Shown piece by piece: positions 43,617-53,270 of a stretch of DNA of 64,000 bases. The stretch is from the NCBI RefSeq assembly GCF_000424545.1, contig NZ_AUKC01000003.1, positions 124,001 to 188,000 on the forward strand, in the 5' to 3' direction. Position 1 is the stretch's first letter; the number at the start of each line of letters is the position of its first letter. The notes beneath the pieces are model-generated. The model saw only the letters and a list, made by a program, of their open reading frames with translations, was not told where the DNA came from and made no database searches. The translations under genes were made by a program, and so were the position numbers. The stretch is from Butyrivibrio sp. NC3005. Lineage in GTDB: Bacteria > Bacillota > Clostridia > Lachnospirales > Lachnospiraceae.

Positions 43617-44698
43617 TGTCTCAAAACCTTTCTCAGTAATACATTTATTTTTGTTTTTACTAATGTGTTAATCCATTCTGCCTCTAGCATTGACCAATTA
43701 TGCCCAGAAATAAATAACAAACTCTTTCCTAAAGGCTGAGGCAACAAAAAGCCATCTAGATTTACATCCTCAAATACCCCTGTTGCTAATGCCATATCTT
43801 TGATATCCTTACTCCGGCTGTGAACTTCGCCGAACTTTACGTCTCTCATCATCCATTCCAGGATTACATTCAAAAGATATATCCGATAAATATCCAATTG
43901 ACGGCATATTTTTTCGTTATTAGTTTTTTCATAGAATGGTTTTAAAAAATTGTATAATTCATCTATTTCCAATGCTTGTTTTTTGTCTCTATTTCTGACC
44001 ATAGATGTCTCAACAACTCGGTAATAGTATCCTGTAATACTATTATCCACAACAACCTTTTGACAAGATAATATATAGGGATAAGAAAATGCGGAGTCTT
44101 CACCAATTCTTATGTTTTCAGGAATACTAAGTGCATGTTCTTTAAGTTTACTTGTCTTATATATTTTCATACAGGTAGATGGAAAAACAGAGAAATCATA
44201 CCACCTCTCGTTCTTACAATTAACATTTTCAAAAAGACCGCATAGATTTTCTCCTGAGTATATCCCTGATTCCATGTGCTGTTGTATTATTTCGCACTTA
44301 TCTTTTGAGTAATACTGTGTAAAACTAACTGCCACTAGATCAGGTTTCTCTGCAACAACTATTTCCATCATTTTTGAATAATAATCAGCAGAAATGAAAT
44401 CGTCACCGTCAACAAATGCAATATACTCAGCTGTAGCCTCTTTAATACCCGTTTTTCTGGCCGCAATTAGTCCAGCATTTTGCTTATGTATAACTTTCAC
44501 TCTACTGTCTATAGCAGCATATTCATCGCAAATTATGCCCTCTTGTCCCTTCGAGCCATCATCAACAAGTATTATTTCCAAGTTTTTATATACCTGATTT
44601 ATTATGCTATCGATGCATTCTCTTAAATATTCTTCAACACCATAAACCGGCACAACCACCGAAAGCAGTGGCAAATCCATCTTTTCTATCTTTGTCAT
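43613..44698 (-). CDS. GT2 glycosyltransferase
   Basis: 361 aa. The GT-A domain starts at LPLLSVVVPVYGVEEYL. VDDGSKG and D97-G-D-D100 in AFVDGDDF form the nucleotide-sugar and metal site, and GEDSAFSYPYIL is the acceptor motif. The C-terminal about 120 residues are helical and basic, without membrane helices. It overlaps both neighbours by 4 bp, so it belongs to a tightly coupled operon. Resembles capsule GT2 enzymes that add hexoses or GlcNAc; donor unknown. Confidence 0.85.
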   Translation of the reverse strand: MTKIEKMDLPLLSVVVPVYGVEEYLRECIDSIINQVYKNLEIILVDDGSKGQEGIICDEYAAIDSRVKVIHKQNAGLIAARKTGIKEATAEYIAFVDGDDFISADYYSKMMEIVVAEKPDLVAVSFTQYYSKDKCEIIQQHMESGIYSGENLCGLFENVNCKNERWYDFSVFPSTCMKIYKTSKLKEHALSIPENIRIGEDSAFSYPYILSCQKVVVDNSITGYYYRVVETSMVRNRDKKQALEIDELYNFLKPFYEKTNNEKICRQLDIYRIYLLNVILEWMMRDVKFGEVHSRSKDIKDMALATGVFEDVNLDGFLLPQPLGKSLLFISGHNWSMLEAEWINTLVKTKINVLLRKVLRH

Positions 44699-46197
44699 GA
44701 TAAGAATCCTTTCACCGCTTTTAATACTTTCTTTGCATATCTAGGAGCCCCTAAAACCCGTTGTCCCACTTTATAGTCGAAACTATTATTTAAAGTATTG
44801 TCATACCCCAACTTCATTTTCTCTATAAGAACAGGCATAATATTTCTGTCAGTATCATTCATATCCTTAGCCTTATAATATGCCCTATCTTCTATGGTTT
44901 TCCCCTCGCACACGATAGCTATGATATCTTCCCATACCTTTCTATAATCTATAGCTAAGAGATTGTCAAAACTCCTCCTTGCATCCTTCTCCAGCTGAGT
45001 ATATAGCCCAGCGTCAGACAAAACTCTTACGAGGTTCTCTGCCATACCAGCAACATCCCCAGCTTGTGCTGTTAGCACGCCAAGGCCATCCTTTGTAAGT
45101 GATAGAAACGGCATGTCATACATTACAAGCGGTATGCCATATGCTTTAGCTTCCAGAACCACCATTGGATAGCCTTCCATTTTCGAGGTAAATAGCATTA
45201 CTCCACAAGATTGATAGAACTCCGTAATCTCATCCACAGACTTCTTGCCATGAAATACAATAGATGCTGATAGATTGTTGTCAGATGCATAAGCCTTCAT
45301 CTCACCTATCAAAGCTTCATCTCCATCTCCGACAATATCAAGTACCGCATCAGGCATTTTTGCATGAACTGCCTTAAATATCTGCATTGCTTCCATAGGA
45401 TATTTCTCGTTTGAGATTCGACCTATGAGCAAAATGTGCTTTCTAAGCCTATCTTTGCCTGGTGTACTAGATTTAAGATCTGCCGGAACAGGGTTATGAA
45501 CTGCATAAGAATTGCATCCACATAGCTGATAGAATCTAGCATTTGTGTCAGACAACGACACAACAATGTCAGCCAGTTTAAACGCTTCTGGCTGATAGAG
45601 TGCCATCTTTCCACTACCAAAGCACCACGAAAAATGCCCATGGCAATATAGCACAACAGCTATCTTCATCATTTTCATGAGCATGCATTCCCATATGAAG
45701 TTTTGATTTGTCCAATCATGATATACGAGCAGATCAACTTGCTCAGATAGACAATATGTTTGAAGCTGTTCTAACCGTTCAAACATATTGCTTCCAGATA
45801 TAACAATCCTTTTCACAGAATCAGGATAAGGATAATCCAAGGGATTCTCTTCTTCCCCTGTAAAGAAAACTACATTATAGCCCATCTCTACCCACAGAGT
45901 CATAAGCTCGGCGTTTACACGCTCTACGCCACCGTTATAACCTCTATGGTAGATTGTTGCTATAGTTCTAGGCCTCTGCCCCCCCCGAACTGCAGTTTGT
46001 ATTCTAGAGAAAAAAGATACGGCTTTATCGAAAGACCATGTGATAGAAAGTGCTGCTAATACTTTTGCTGTGCCATATTTTCCCCACATATCTCTTAATT
46101 CAAAAGAAGTAGCTTCATAGACATCTTTATCAAGAGACGCAGAATTTGTATATGCTAATTTTCTACATTCATTAACTATTTGCTTATTAGAAATCAT
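44695..46197 (-). CDS. GT4 glycosyltransferase with an 8-G tract in the 5' part
   Basis: 500 aa with a GT-B fold: TIYHRGYNGGVERVNAEL (acceptor domain loop), ILLIGRISNEKYPMEAM, and FTSKMEGYPMVVLEAKAYG with the E-x7-E donor site. About 75 residues precede the GT domain, longer than usual. At 45979-45986 the coding strand has GGGGGGGG (codons for VRGGQ), directly before the catalytic domain. Loss or gain of one G would stop translation early, so the gene may be phase variable; here it is in frame. Overlaps wecB and the next GT2 by 4 bp. Confidence 0.85.
   Translation of the reverse strand: MISNKQIVNECRKLAYTNSASLDKDVYEATSFELRDMWGKYGTAKVLAALSITWSFDKAVSFFSRIQTAVRGGQRPRTIATIYHRGYNGGVERVNAELMTLWVEMGYNVVFFTGEEENPLDYPYPDSVKRIVISGSNMFERLEQLQTYCLSEQVDLLVYHDWTNQNFIWECMLMKMMKIAVVLYCHGHFSWCFGSGKMALYQPEAFKLADIVVSLSDTNARFYQLCGCNSYAVHNPVPADLKSSTPGKDRLRKHILLIGRISNEKYPMEAMQIFKAVHAKMPDAVLDIVGDGDEALIGEMKAYASDNNLSASIVFHGKKSVDEITEFYQSCGVMLFTSKMEGYPMVVLEAKAYGIPLVMYDMPFLSLTKDGLGVLTAQAGDVAGMAENLVRVLSDAGLYTQLEKDARRSFDNLLAIDYRKVWEDIIAIVCEGKTIEDRAYYKAKDMNDTDRNIMPVLIEKMKLGYDNTLNNSFDYKVGQRVLGAPRYAKKVLKAVKGFLS
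45979..45986. repeat. Homopolymer C8 (G8 on coding strand) inside the GT4 gene
   Basis: The longest G/C run noticed in this AT-rich window. It lies in codons about 71-73. A candidate slipped-strand switch; see also 51647-51653. Confidence 0.8.
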
Positions 46198-47294
46198 CTA
46201 CTTAAAAGCGCCTCCACTATTCTCTCACTTGCACGTCCATCACCATACGGATTTATCGCATGCGCCATATTTTCATATGCATCAGAATCATCTAAGAGTT
46301 TCTTAGCTGATTCGTAAATATCATTTTCTTCAACACCAACAACCTTGACAGTTCCAGCTTCTACAGCCTCAGGTCGTTCTGTCTCTGTTCTTAGTACAAG
46401 AACAGGCTTCCCAAAGTGTGGAGCTTCCTCCTGAAGTCCTCCAGAATCTGTCATAATCATAAAGCTGCGTGCTAACAGATTATGCATGTCCAAAACATCA
46501 ACAGGATCAATAAGCTTTATATTAGAAACATTGCCAAGCACATCAAATACAACATCTCTAACTGCCGGATTCAAATGTACTGGATATACAAAAGTAACAT
46601 CCGCATACTCCACTGCAATTTTTTTTACAGCATTGCAAATATTTCTTAATGGCTGTCCAAGATTTTCTCTTCTATGGGCAGTCAGTGTTATAACCCTACT
46701 CGAGCTAAAGTCCAACGTATTCAAAGCTTCATCTGAAAACTTGTAATCCGATTTGACTGTATATTGGAACGCATCTATTACTGTGTTGCCTGTAACAAAG
46801 ACATTATTATTTATTCCTTCACTTGACAGATTCTTCTTATTATCCTCTGTCGGAGCAAAAAACATAGTGCTTATTCTGTCAGTCAGAAGCCTATTCATTT
46901 CCTCTGGGAATGGAGAATAGATATTGCCTGTTCGCAGCCCCGCTTCAACATGTCCAACTGGAATCTGCTGATAAAACGCAGCCAAAGCTGCGGCATAAGA
47001 TGTAGTAGTATCACCATGTACTAAAACCACATCAGGCTTTTCCTTCTGTAACACGGGCTCAATCTTTTCAAGTATAGATGTTGTAATAGTCGTAAGAGTC
47101 TGTCTATCCTTCATGATTTCCAAGTTATAATCTTCCTGAACATCAAAAGCATCCATAACCTGCTTAAGCATCTCTTTATGCTGACCTGTAAGACAAACTA
47201 CACACTCTATATTTCTTTCTTCTTTTAATTTCAAAACCAGAGGGCACATCTTTATTGCCTCTGGTCTTGTTCCAAACACTACAAAAACTTTCAT
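46194..47294 (-). CDS. wecB: UDP-N-acetylglucosamine 2-epimerase (non-hydrolysing)
   Basis: 366 aa from MKVFVVFGTRPEAIK; the ATG 33 bp upstream lies inside the previous gene and has no SD, while AAAAGGAT precedes this start. The family blocks are complete: GTRPEAIKM, TGQHKEML, HGDTTTSYAAALAA, HVEAGLRTG, DSGGLQEEAPHFGKPVL and RTETERPEAVEAG. The enzyme turns UDP-GlcNAc into UDP-ManNAc, so the polymer of this operon probably holds ManNAc or a derivative. No wecC (dehydrogenase) was found in the window. Cytoplasmic. Confidence 0.95.
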   Translation of the reverse strand: MKVFVVFGTRPEAIKMCPLVLKLKEERNIECVVCLTGQHKEMLKQVMDAFDVQEDYNLEIMKDRQTLTTITTSILEKIEPVLQKEKPDVVLVHGDTTTSYAAALAAFYQQIPVGHVEAGLRTGNIYSPFPEEMNRLLTDRISTMFFAPTEDNKKNLSSEGINNNVFVTGNTVIDAFQYTVKSDYKFSDEALNTLDFSSSRVITLTAHRRENLGQPLRNICNAVKKIAVEYADVTFVYPVHLNPAVRDVVFDVLGNVSNIKLIDPVDVLDMHNLLARSFMIMTDSGGLQEEAPHFGKPVLVLRTETERPEAVEAGTVKVVGVEENDIYESAKKLLDDSDAYENMAHAINPYGDGRASERIVEALLSR

Positions 47295-47305
47295 ACTTGT
47301 TCTAT

Positions 47306-48829
47306 TTATCCTTTTGTGATTATCCAAGCTCTGAATAATCCGTCATCCTTGTTTTCATAAGGAACAGATTTTACAATCTCTATAGTTCCACCACATTCTG
47401 CTGCAAAGGACTCCATATCTTCATCTGAAATCCACTGTTCCCACTCATATATCTCTAACTGCCCCAATTTTTCCAGCGGTTTATCAATGATTAATATCTT
47501 TCCACCAGACTTTGTAATTCTATACATTTCCTTGAAAGCTGCCTTTAAACTGATAGCATGTTCAAAACTCTCACAGGCATACACAATATCAAATCTATTG
47601 TCCTCATAGGAAATGTTGGTCATACTTCCGAGGCGCTTTTCCTTTACAACATTAACAGCAGACATCACATGCTCTGATATATCAGATGCATAATAATCAT
47701 TATTAGGACAATCTTCTGCAAGTCTTTTAAGATATCTTCCCTTGCCACAGCCTATATCGCAAACTTGTAGTTTATTATTTTGTACTGCTGCGGACTCAAT
47801 TGTTTCATTTACAAGCACGTACCTTCCATCATTTTTATCAATGTTATCCATGAAAGATGATGCTTGTTTCTCAAACTCGAGCTTCTCTTTTAATGCCAAT
47901 GCATCTAAGAAGTACTTTACAGCCCAACTTATTTCCGCTTCAGGAAAATAATATGGTTTCTTTCGTCCTCTATAAAACTTAGCTATAAAGCCTGGTGCAG
48001 GATAACTTCCATACCATCCACCAGACTCATTTTGTAATTCAAGCGCATAGTAAAATAATGAATTACCTTTTTCTAATTCCCCAAGCTTGTACCATACAAT
48101 AGCTAACTGAAAACATCCTGTTGAGCATACCCACGGAACATCATTAAGACCTGGTATAGCACCCTTTGATGTACGATACTGCTCAAGTCTATTCATCGAT
48201 TCACGACAGAGCTCTACTTCTCCAAGGTCATATAACCCTTCCATAACGTATGCATAAAAATGAGACAATAAGCTAAAATTCTTGATTCTATCAAGCTTAT
48301 TTGTCTTGTAATATTCAAGAATCTTATCTACTGCTTCCAAATATTCCGGCTTATTAAAAATATTTCCTGCTTCTCTAATAGGTGACAAACAATAGATATG
48401 GATAAGTTCTGAGCAAAAGTCCTCGTTATTCCCCCATGCATCTTTACTTGGTGTGGTAAGTCGACCATCTGTCTGCATATTAGAAAGAATCCAATCACAG
48501 CCCTTAATAATATGCTCATCAACAGCCGGTAAAATATCTCTTATAGCTACAAGACCTTTTAAAATCTGTGCTGAATCAAAAACATATGGGGCTACATCTC
48601 TACTATCGTACCATGAACCATCATCCTTCTGTATTGAACATAAATACTTTGCATATGCTATTGCTAAGTCACGTTCTCCCCACTGAAGAAGTGAAGGAAT
48701 ATAGTATCCTGTCACCTCTGGATAGATATAAGGCTCTTTAGAAGTTACGGTGATACCGTTTCCGTTAATAGTTTGATTTTCAATCCACTTTATTGCTTTT
48801 CTAAAATTTTCTACCTTGTTGGCATTCAT
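47306..48829 (-). CDS. Alpha/alpha-toroid domain fused to SAM methyltransferase
   Basis: 507 aa. Residues about 10-315 look like a terpene-cyclase/prenyltransferase-type helical toroid, with QW-like repeats QKDDGSWYDS (67-76) and QNESGGWYGS (266-275). No DXDD or DDXXD catalytic motif was found, so it may bind a polyprenyl or glycan ligand rather than cyclise it. Residues about 335-507 are a class I methyltransferase with CDIGCGKGRYL (357-367) and DIVYACESFEHA. Stop is 12 bp before wecB. A plausible reading: methylation of a lipid-linked glycan, with the toroid as acceptor-recognition domain. Confidence 0.75.
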   Translation of the reverse strand: MNANKVENFRKAIKWIENQTINGNGITVTSKEPYIYPEVTGYYIPSLLQWGERDLAIAYAKYLCSIQKDDGSWYDSRDVAPYVFDSAQILKGLVAIRDILPAVDEHIIKGCDWILSNMQTDGRLTTPSKDAWGNNEDFCSELIHIYCLSPIREAGNIFNKPEYLEAVDKILEYYKTNKLDRIKNFSLLSHFYAYVMEGLYDLGEVELCRESMNRLEQYRTSKGAIPGLNDVPWVCSTGCFQLAIVWYKLGELEKGNSLFYYALELQNESGGWYGSYPAPGFIAKFYRGRKKPYYFPEAEISWAVKYFLDALALKEKLEFEKQASSFMDNIDKNDGRYVLVNETIESAAVQNNKLQVCDIGCGKGRYLKRLAEDCPNNDYYASDISEHVMSAVNVVKEKRLGSMTNISYEDNRFDIVYACESFEHAISLKAAFKEMYRITKSGGKILIIDKPLEKLGQLEIYEWEQWISDEDMESFAAECGGTIEIVKSVPYENKDDGLFRAWIITKG

Positions 48830-48833
48830 TTGT

Positions 48834-49988
48834 TTATCTACTCCTTATCATTCTCATCAGTAGTCTCTTAGGCAGGCATAAAAAAGTTTTAAATTGTCTG
48901 ATTCTTCTCTCTATCATTTCTTCATGCAATATTTTTCTTGCACCGCTTCTTGTATTCAATTCACAAGCCCGATTTTCCTTTGCAAGAGGACCATATATCC
49001 ATTCCAAATCAGACGCTTCAATATCTCTAAACACACTTATTAACCCCTTGCTTTCCATTGCCTCAATCATAGTGATTATTTCCTGATTATTTGAAAACAC
49101 CATTGTTTCGCCATCATTCTCACTGTCACTATGATATTTAACAAAATCTGCATCACCCATACATGCATCTGAATTAATCCCAAAATGATCAATGCAATTC
49201 ACACATGCTTTTTGCCAAAAATACTCTGAATACTTTGTACTAAAGTATTCAGAGAATGGAACTGAAAAAATTTCAGTTCCATTCTCTATGTCATCATAGG
49301 CCCTGAAATTTCCAAACCATCCATTTCCTCTATACTTAATCATTTTAGGATTTTTAATTTTATATTTTTCAAGAAGATAATCTGTTGCCTCATAGCTTGG
49401 TACATGATTACACATCAAAGTAATCACGTATTTAATTCTACTATTCAGCACCTGATCTTCTTTCAGAAGTTTACTAATTCCTCTGGAAAGACAAGGCAAA
49501 CATACTATCACATATCTTCCCTCATTTTGTTTTATTTCCTTGATAGATCTTCCAATATTTGCAGGACAATAGTTACTTCCAGAATGATTATATAGCAGAG
49601 AAGAATTCTTCTTATCAATTAAGCTATATCCCAAATCTTTGTCATTTTGATATATTCCAGCTGTAATAACGTAATCTACAACATCATTATCTAGCATGTA
49701 TTTCAATAATTCGGTTGTTATTGCACCTGAAGCAGCCTCTTTTCTCACAACCGTGCTATTAGAATGCCCGTAAATCCTATATTTAAAACTTTGATAGCTT
49801 ATTACGTCATTATTGAGATTTCCAGGGCAAATTCTTAAACACTTTCCACACTCAACACAAGTTTCATCTACTTTAGGTCTAAAGAAACCATTCTTTAAAT
49901 GTATCGAAATCGCACCTGTTGGACATGCACTTTCGCATATTCCGCAACCAGAACACTTTTCATCCCAATTGGCACATACGTTATTCAT
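48834..49988 (-). CDS. Fe-S protein of the coenzyme F420 hydrogenase beta-subunit family
   Basis: 384 aa. Two 4Fe-4S ferredoxin motifs: C12, C15, C18, C22 (CSGCGICESACP) and C44, C47, C50, C54 (CVECGKCLRICP). The F420-hydrogenase beta-type domain follows, with AASGAITTELLKYML, CLPCLSRGISKLL and CQKACVNCIDHFG-like cysteines. In Lachnospiraceae such genes usually sit next to polysaccharide pyruvyl transferases, as here (8-bp overlap). The redox substrate is not known; F420 itself is not expected in this group. Probably a flavin-dependent step on a sugar or acceptor. Confidence 0.85.
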   Translation of the reverse strand: MNNVCANWDEKCSGCGICESACPTGAISIHLKNGFFRPKVDETCVECGKCLRICPGNLNNDVISYQSFKYRIYGHSNSTVVRKEAASGAITTELLKYMLDNDVVDYVITAGIYQNDKDLGYSLIDKKNSSLLYNHSGSNYCPANIGRSIKEIKQNEGRYVIVCLPCLSRGISKLLKEDQVLNSRIKYVITLMCNHVPSYEATDYLLEKYKIKNPKMIKYRGNGWFGNFRAYDDIENGTEIFSVPFSEYFSTKYSEYFWQKACVNCIDHFGINSDACMGDADFVKYHSDSENDGETMVFSNNQEIITMIEAMESKGLISVFRDIEASDLEWIYGPLAKENRACELNTRSGARKILHEEMIERRIRQFKTFLCLPKRLLMRMIRSR

Positions 49989-51078
49989 TACCGCCTATAC
50001 CTCTTATAAAAGCAAGCGACTCTTTACGCATTTCAAATAATCTCTTATTAATCTCTTCATAGTTCCAGTCAAAATTCAACGCTGAGTCCAAATTCGTTCC
50101 GCTTTTATACAAATCATATAATCCTAATTCTTGTAATAAAGTTGTTGATCTATTCTTTACGTATGCAACCTGATTAAAGACTATCTTCTTCTCAAAATTG
50201 ATACTAAACATCAATCCATGAAATGTGCATGTCACCACGAACTCTGCGTCTCTAAACATCCCTATCCATGCTTTTGGGCCAATATCTGTAAGCCTAATAT
50301 CACACCAGTCCGGCGCTATTCCTGCCCCAATAACAGTAAGCCCTTTATCCTTAGCATATCCAACAACACTATCTATTAACTCTTTTGGAAAATCATTTCC
50401 ATAAACAAGAATATAATTCTCATATTTACTTTTAGGGATATCCTTATCTGACTTAAAGTCATATACAAGCGTTGGATCTAACACAAGTTTTGCGCAATCT
50501 TTGCCTAGAAGTGACATCACAATAGTTTTTGAGTTTTCATCTCTTACAGAAATATCGTCATAGGAATCCAATCCATTTTTTATAAACGGTTTAAATGTAT
50601 CATCAGGATTCATATCCCCGAAACTTGCTGCATAAGAAACCAATTTATTGCAATTAAGTTTATTTCCAATCAAATGAATATCGTCGCCAAACTCAGGAAT
50701 AGAGTACTCCCATATTGCATCGCTTCCGGTTACTATAACATCGAAATAACTGTTTTCTAAAGTTTTTTCATCACTTAACTCTATATGATCGATAGAATTC
50801 CAATCTTGTTCAAATCCTGGATAGCTTCTTTTTGGATTAACACAATATTTCAAGCACTCTTTGTAAAAATATGGTGATACCAGACATTTTACAGATGAAA
50901 CTCTTGGTCTATTTTTCTTAAAATATAAATCCTGATGCCTCTGATGAAGATATGCTAAATGCTTTACTTCATATTTGTTGTAATTATTTTTCAACAATTT
51001 ATTCAGGGCATACGCTTGTGCAAATGCTCCATAATTTGGCACACCCCAAAAAGTTAATATTCCAATCTTTCTCATCAC
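49981..51078 (-). CDS. Polysaccharide pyruvyl transferase family protein
   Basis: 365 aa, GT-B-like. N-terminus GILTFWGVPNYGAFAQAYAL, VTGSDAIWEYSIPEFGDD, SVRDENSK, and CTFHGLMFSINFEKKIVF with the conserved His, the landmarks of the CsaB/PssM/EpsO pyruvyl-transferase family. Adds a pyruvate ketal from PEP to a sugar of a surface polymer, giving negative charge. It overlaps the Fe-S gene by 8 bp and the following frameshifted pyruvyl-transferase gene by 4 bp. Complete. Confidence 0.9.
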   Translation of the reverse strand: MMRKIGILTFWGVPNYGAFAQAYALNKLLKNNYNKYEVKHLAYLHQRHQDLYFKKNRPRVSSVKCLVSPYFYKECLKYCVNPKRSYPGFEQDWNSIDHIELSDEKTLENSYFDVIVTGSDAIWEYSIPEFGDDIHLIGNKLNCNKLVSYAASFGDMNPDDTFKPFIKNGLDSYDDISVRDENSKTIVMSLLGKDCAKLVLDPTLVYDFKSDKDIPKSKYENYILVYGNDFPKELIDSVVGYAKDKGLTVIGAGIAPDWCDIRLTDIGPKAWIGMFRDAEFVVTCTFHGLMFSINFEKKIVFNQVAYVKNRSTTLLQELGLYDLYKSGTNLDSALNFDWNYEEINKRLFEMRKESLAFIRGIGGNE

Positions 51079-52000
51079 TTAATCCTTATAATATTTTTAG
51101 CCTCATCAACTATTCTATTTTTTTGTATATAGAGAGATTCTTCTGAAACTTTTAATATGTCATTTGTTTTTTCGAGATTTTCCAATGCATAAAAGCATTT
51201 ATATCTTTTCCCATTTTCCCAATATTTAACCGGTGTTCCATACATTAACGAGACTATTGTTGCGTGTACCAAATCTGTATATACAGTTCGAGCATTCGCA
51301 TATACTGTCAAATAGTCGTATGGTGTATCAGATATCAATATAGTTTCATTACTATATTCTTTTCTATATTGATATTGCATATGCCAAGGGCGGACTACAT
51401 TGTTTGCATCCTTAAATATTTCAGGCTCTTCAGAACGATTAAAAGTAACAACGTCATAATCACTATCTGCAAATCCTCTAGGATCAAAAACATCCACTGT
51501 CCAAAATGCACAGTCTACTCCTTTTACACATGGGGCAACATCCTTATATTGTTTATACACATCATCATCTCTACTTATGATTAACGCCGGCTTTATTTGC
51601 TTAAAATATGCCCTTAGGGCCTTTATTTCATCATGGTTATACTTCTCCCCCCCAAACCTAGAAATACTGGTCTACAGCCCTTTTCAGCTAATTTGTCAAT
51701 CATTTTTCTTGAAGGTGCATTCAAGAATTCTTGCGTTCCAACCATACCAGGAATAACAACATAATCAGCATTTAGATAATCAGACATCTTAAATATAATA
51801 GGCTTGGTAGGCACATCCTTACTTAGTATTCTTCTCTTACCAATAGGGGCATTGTTTACATAATAATTAGTCATCGCAGATAGGCATGCCATATGGCAGT
51901 CGTCACCAAATATTCTTTTAGTTAATTCCATTCCTCCTATATCAATAAAGGCTTCACCAACATTTGTGAACCAGCAATTATTAAAATATAGAATTTTCAT
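51075..52000 (-). pseudogene. Second pyruvyl-transferase-like gene, frameshifted at a G7 tract
   Basis: The 5' part (MKILYFNNCWFTNVGEAFID, 125 codons, good SD GGGAGG) ends at TAA shortly after the tract. The 3' part has no start of its own and encodes DPRGFADSDYDVV and VYTDLVHATIVSLMYGTPV, the C-terminal half of the same family. Adding one G to the tract (51647-51653) joins both frames through LGLGGEKYNHDEIK into about 308 aa. The gene is therefore OFF as written: phase variation, mutation or sequencing error. It overlaps the complete pyruvyl-transferase gene downstream and follows the ABC exporter. Confidence 0.8.
51647..51653. repeat. Homopolymer C7 (G7 on coding strand) at the frameshift
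   Basis: Eight G would restore the frame. With the G8 tract in the GT4 gene of the same operon it forms a pair of candidate contingency loci. Confidence 0.8.
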
Positions 52001-52004
52001 GTGG

Positions 52005-53267
52005 CTATACCTCCCTCAATTGCGGCAACCTTACGGAGCCCCAATACTGTCTCTGCCAATTAGTCTTTTCCATAGAATCATTCACAATTTCGAAGAAAAT
52101 CTGATCTGCTTGGTCAAGATCCCTAAGCTCATTGCTCTCATTAATTTCAGATAAATGAAAATAGGCAATATAAATCCCTTCAGCTAAGTTTGAAATATCA
52201 TACTCTAACTTTGTCTCGTAATCTCCAGCCGAATAATCTTTGAGCATTGTCCGACAATCTGTATATCCAACTGCACTTCCATCTGCGTATTTTAAAGATA
52301 AATCTATTAGCACATTGTCAATATTTTCATGGGCTGTCCATTTAAAATCCAATAACATTTTTTCATCGGTACGAAATCTTGCCATCCCTCTATCTAAAAT
52401 TGATATTGACTTAAATCTAGCCTTTCTTCCCAAGTCAGCGGACACACGCTTAAATGTACTCAAATCATACTCTGTTTTTAAATCAGATGAATGACTATTC
52501 ATATATATGTCTATAGCCTTCTCAACATCACCATCAAAAATCATTTTTCCTTTTTCAAGGACAATACATCTAGTACATAAATTTCTTATAGTGGCCATAT
52601 TATGACTTACATATAATACTGTCTTTCCACCTTTGGCCTCATCGCCCATCTTTCCAAGACATTTCTTTTGGAACTTCATATCACCAACAGCAAGCACTTC
52701 ATCCATGACCATGATTTCCGCATCAAGGTGTGATGCCACGGCAAAGGCAAGCTTGACATACATACCTGAAGAGTATCGTTTTACAGGTGTATCTATGAAC
52801 TGTCTGCACTCCGAAAAGTCGATGATAGATTCAATCTTTTCATCAACTTCTTTTCTGGTCATTCCTAGGATAGCGCCATTCATATATATGTTTTCTCTAC
52901 CTGTAAGTTCCCCATGGAATCCTGTACCAACTTCAAGCATTGAAGCAATTCGTCCATCAATCCAAATATCGCCTTCTGTAGGAGCTGTAACTCTGGAAAG
53001 AATTTTGAGAAGTGTAGATTTACCTGCGCCATTTCCGCCTATAATACCTACAGCCTCGCCCTTTTTTATCTCAAGATTGATACCATCAAGAGCCCAAAAT
53101 GACTCTCCAAAGTGTTCTGCACTCTGTCCAATCTTCATATTTGGGTCTTCTTTTCCTCTAACTCTTGCCCACCATGACTGAAGCTCGGCATTTAGAGTCT
53201 GACCACCTATTGCACCAAGCTTATACTGTTTTCTTAAATTTTCTATCTTTATTGCTGTATCTGACAT
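52005..53267 (-). CDS. wzt: Polysaccharide ABC exporter, ATP-binding subunit with Wzt-type C-terminal domain
   Basis: 420 aa. Walker A GGNGAGKST (77-85), signature YSSGMYVKLAFA, Walker B AEIMVMDEVLAVGD, and the usual H-loop (YVSHN). The N-terminal 50 residues before the first strand are typical of the TagH/Wzt group. Residues about 265-420 form a beta-rich C-terminal domain like the Wzt glycan-binding module, which recognises the finished, end-capped polymer. With the permease 3 bp upstream it exports the right-hand operon's polymer across the membrane. The neighbouring methyl- and pyruvyl-transferases may supply the recognised modification. Confidence 0.9.
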   Translation of the reverse strand: MSDTAIKIENLRKQYKLGAIGGQTLNAELQSWWARVRGKEDPNMKIGQSAEHFGESFWALDGINLEIKKGEAVGIIGGNGAGKSTLLKILSRVTAPTEGDIWIDGRIASMLEVGTGFHGELTGRENIYMNGAILGMTRKEVDEKIESIIDFSECRQFIDTPVKRYSSGMYVKLAFAVASHLDAEIMVMDEVLAVGDMKFQKKCLGKMGDEAKGGKTVLYVSHNMATIRNLCTRCIVLEKGKMIFDGDVEKAIDIYMNSHSSDLKTEYDLSTFKRVSADLGRKARFKSISILDRGMARFRTDEKMLLDFKWTAHENIDNVLIDLSLKYADGSAVGYTDCRTMLKDYSAGDYETKLEYDISNLAEGIYIAYFHLSEINESNELRDLDQADQIFFEIVNDSMEKTNWQRQYWGSVRLPQLREV

Positions 53268-53270
53268 TTC

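Noticed and set aside
52633-53181. 182-codon plus-strand frame opposite the Wzt gene
   Set aside because: Antisense to a strongly conserved ABC ATPase; Ser/Pro-rich, no family resemblance.
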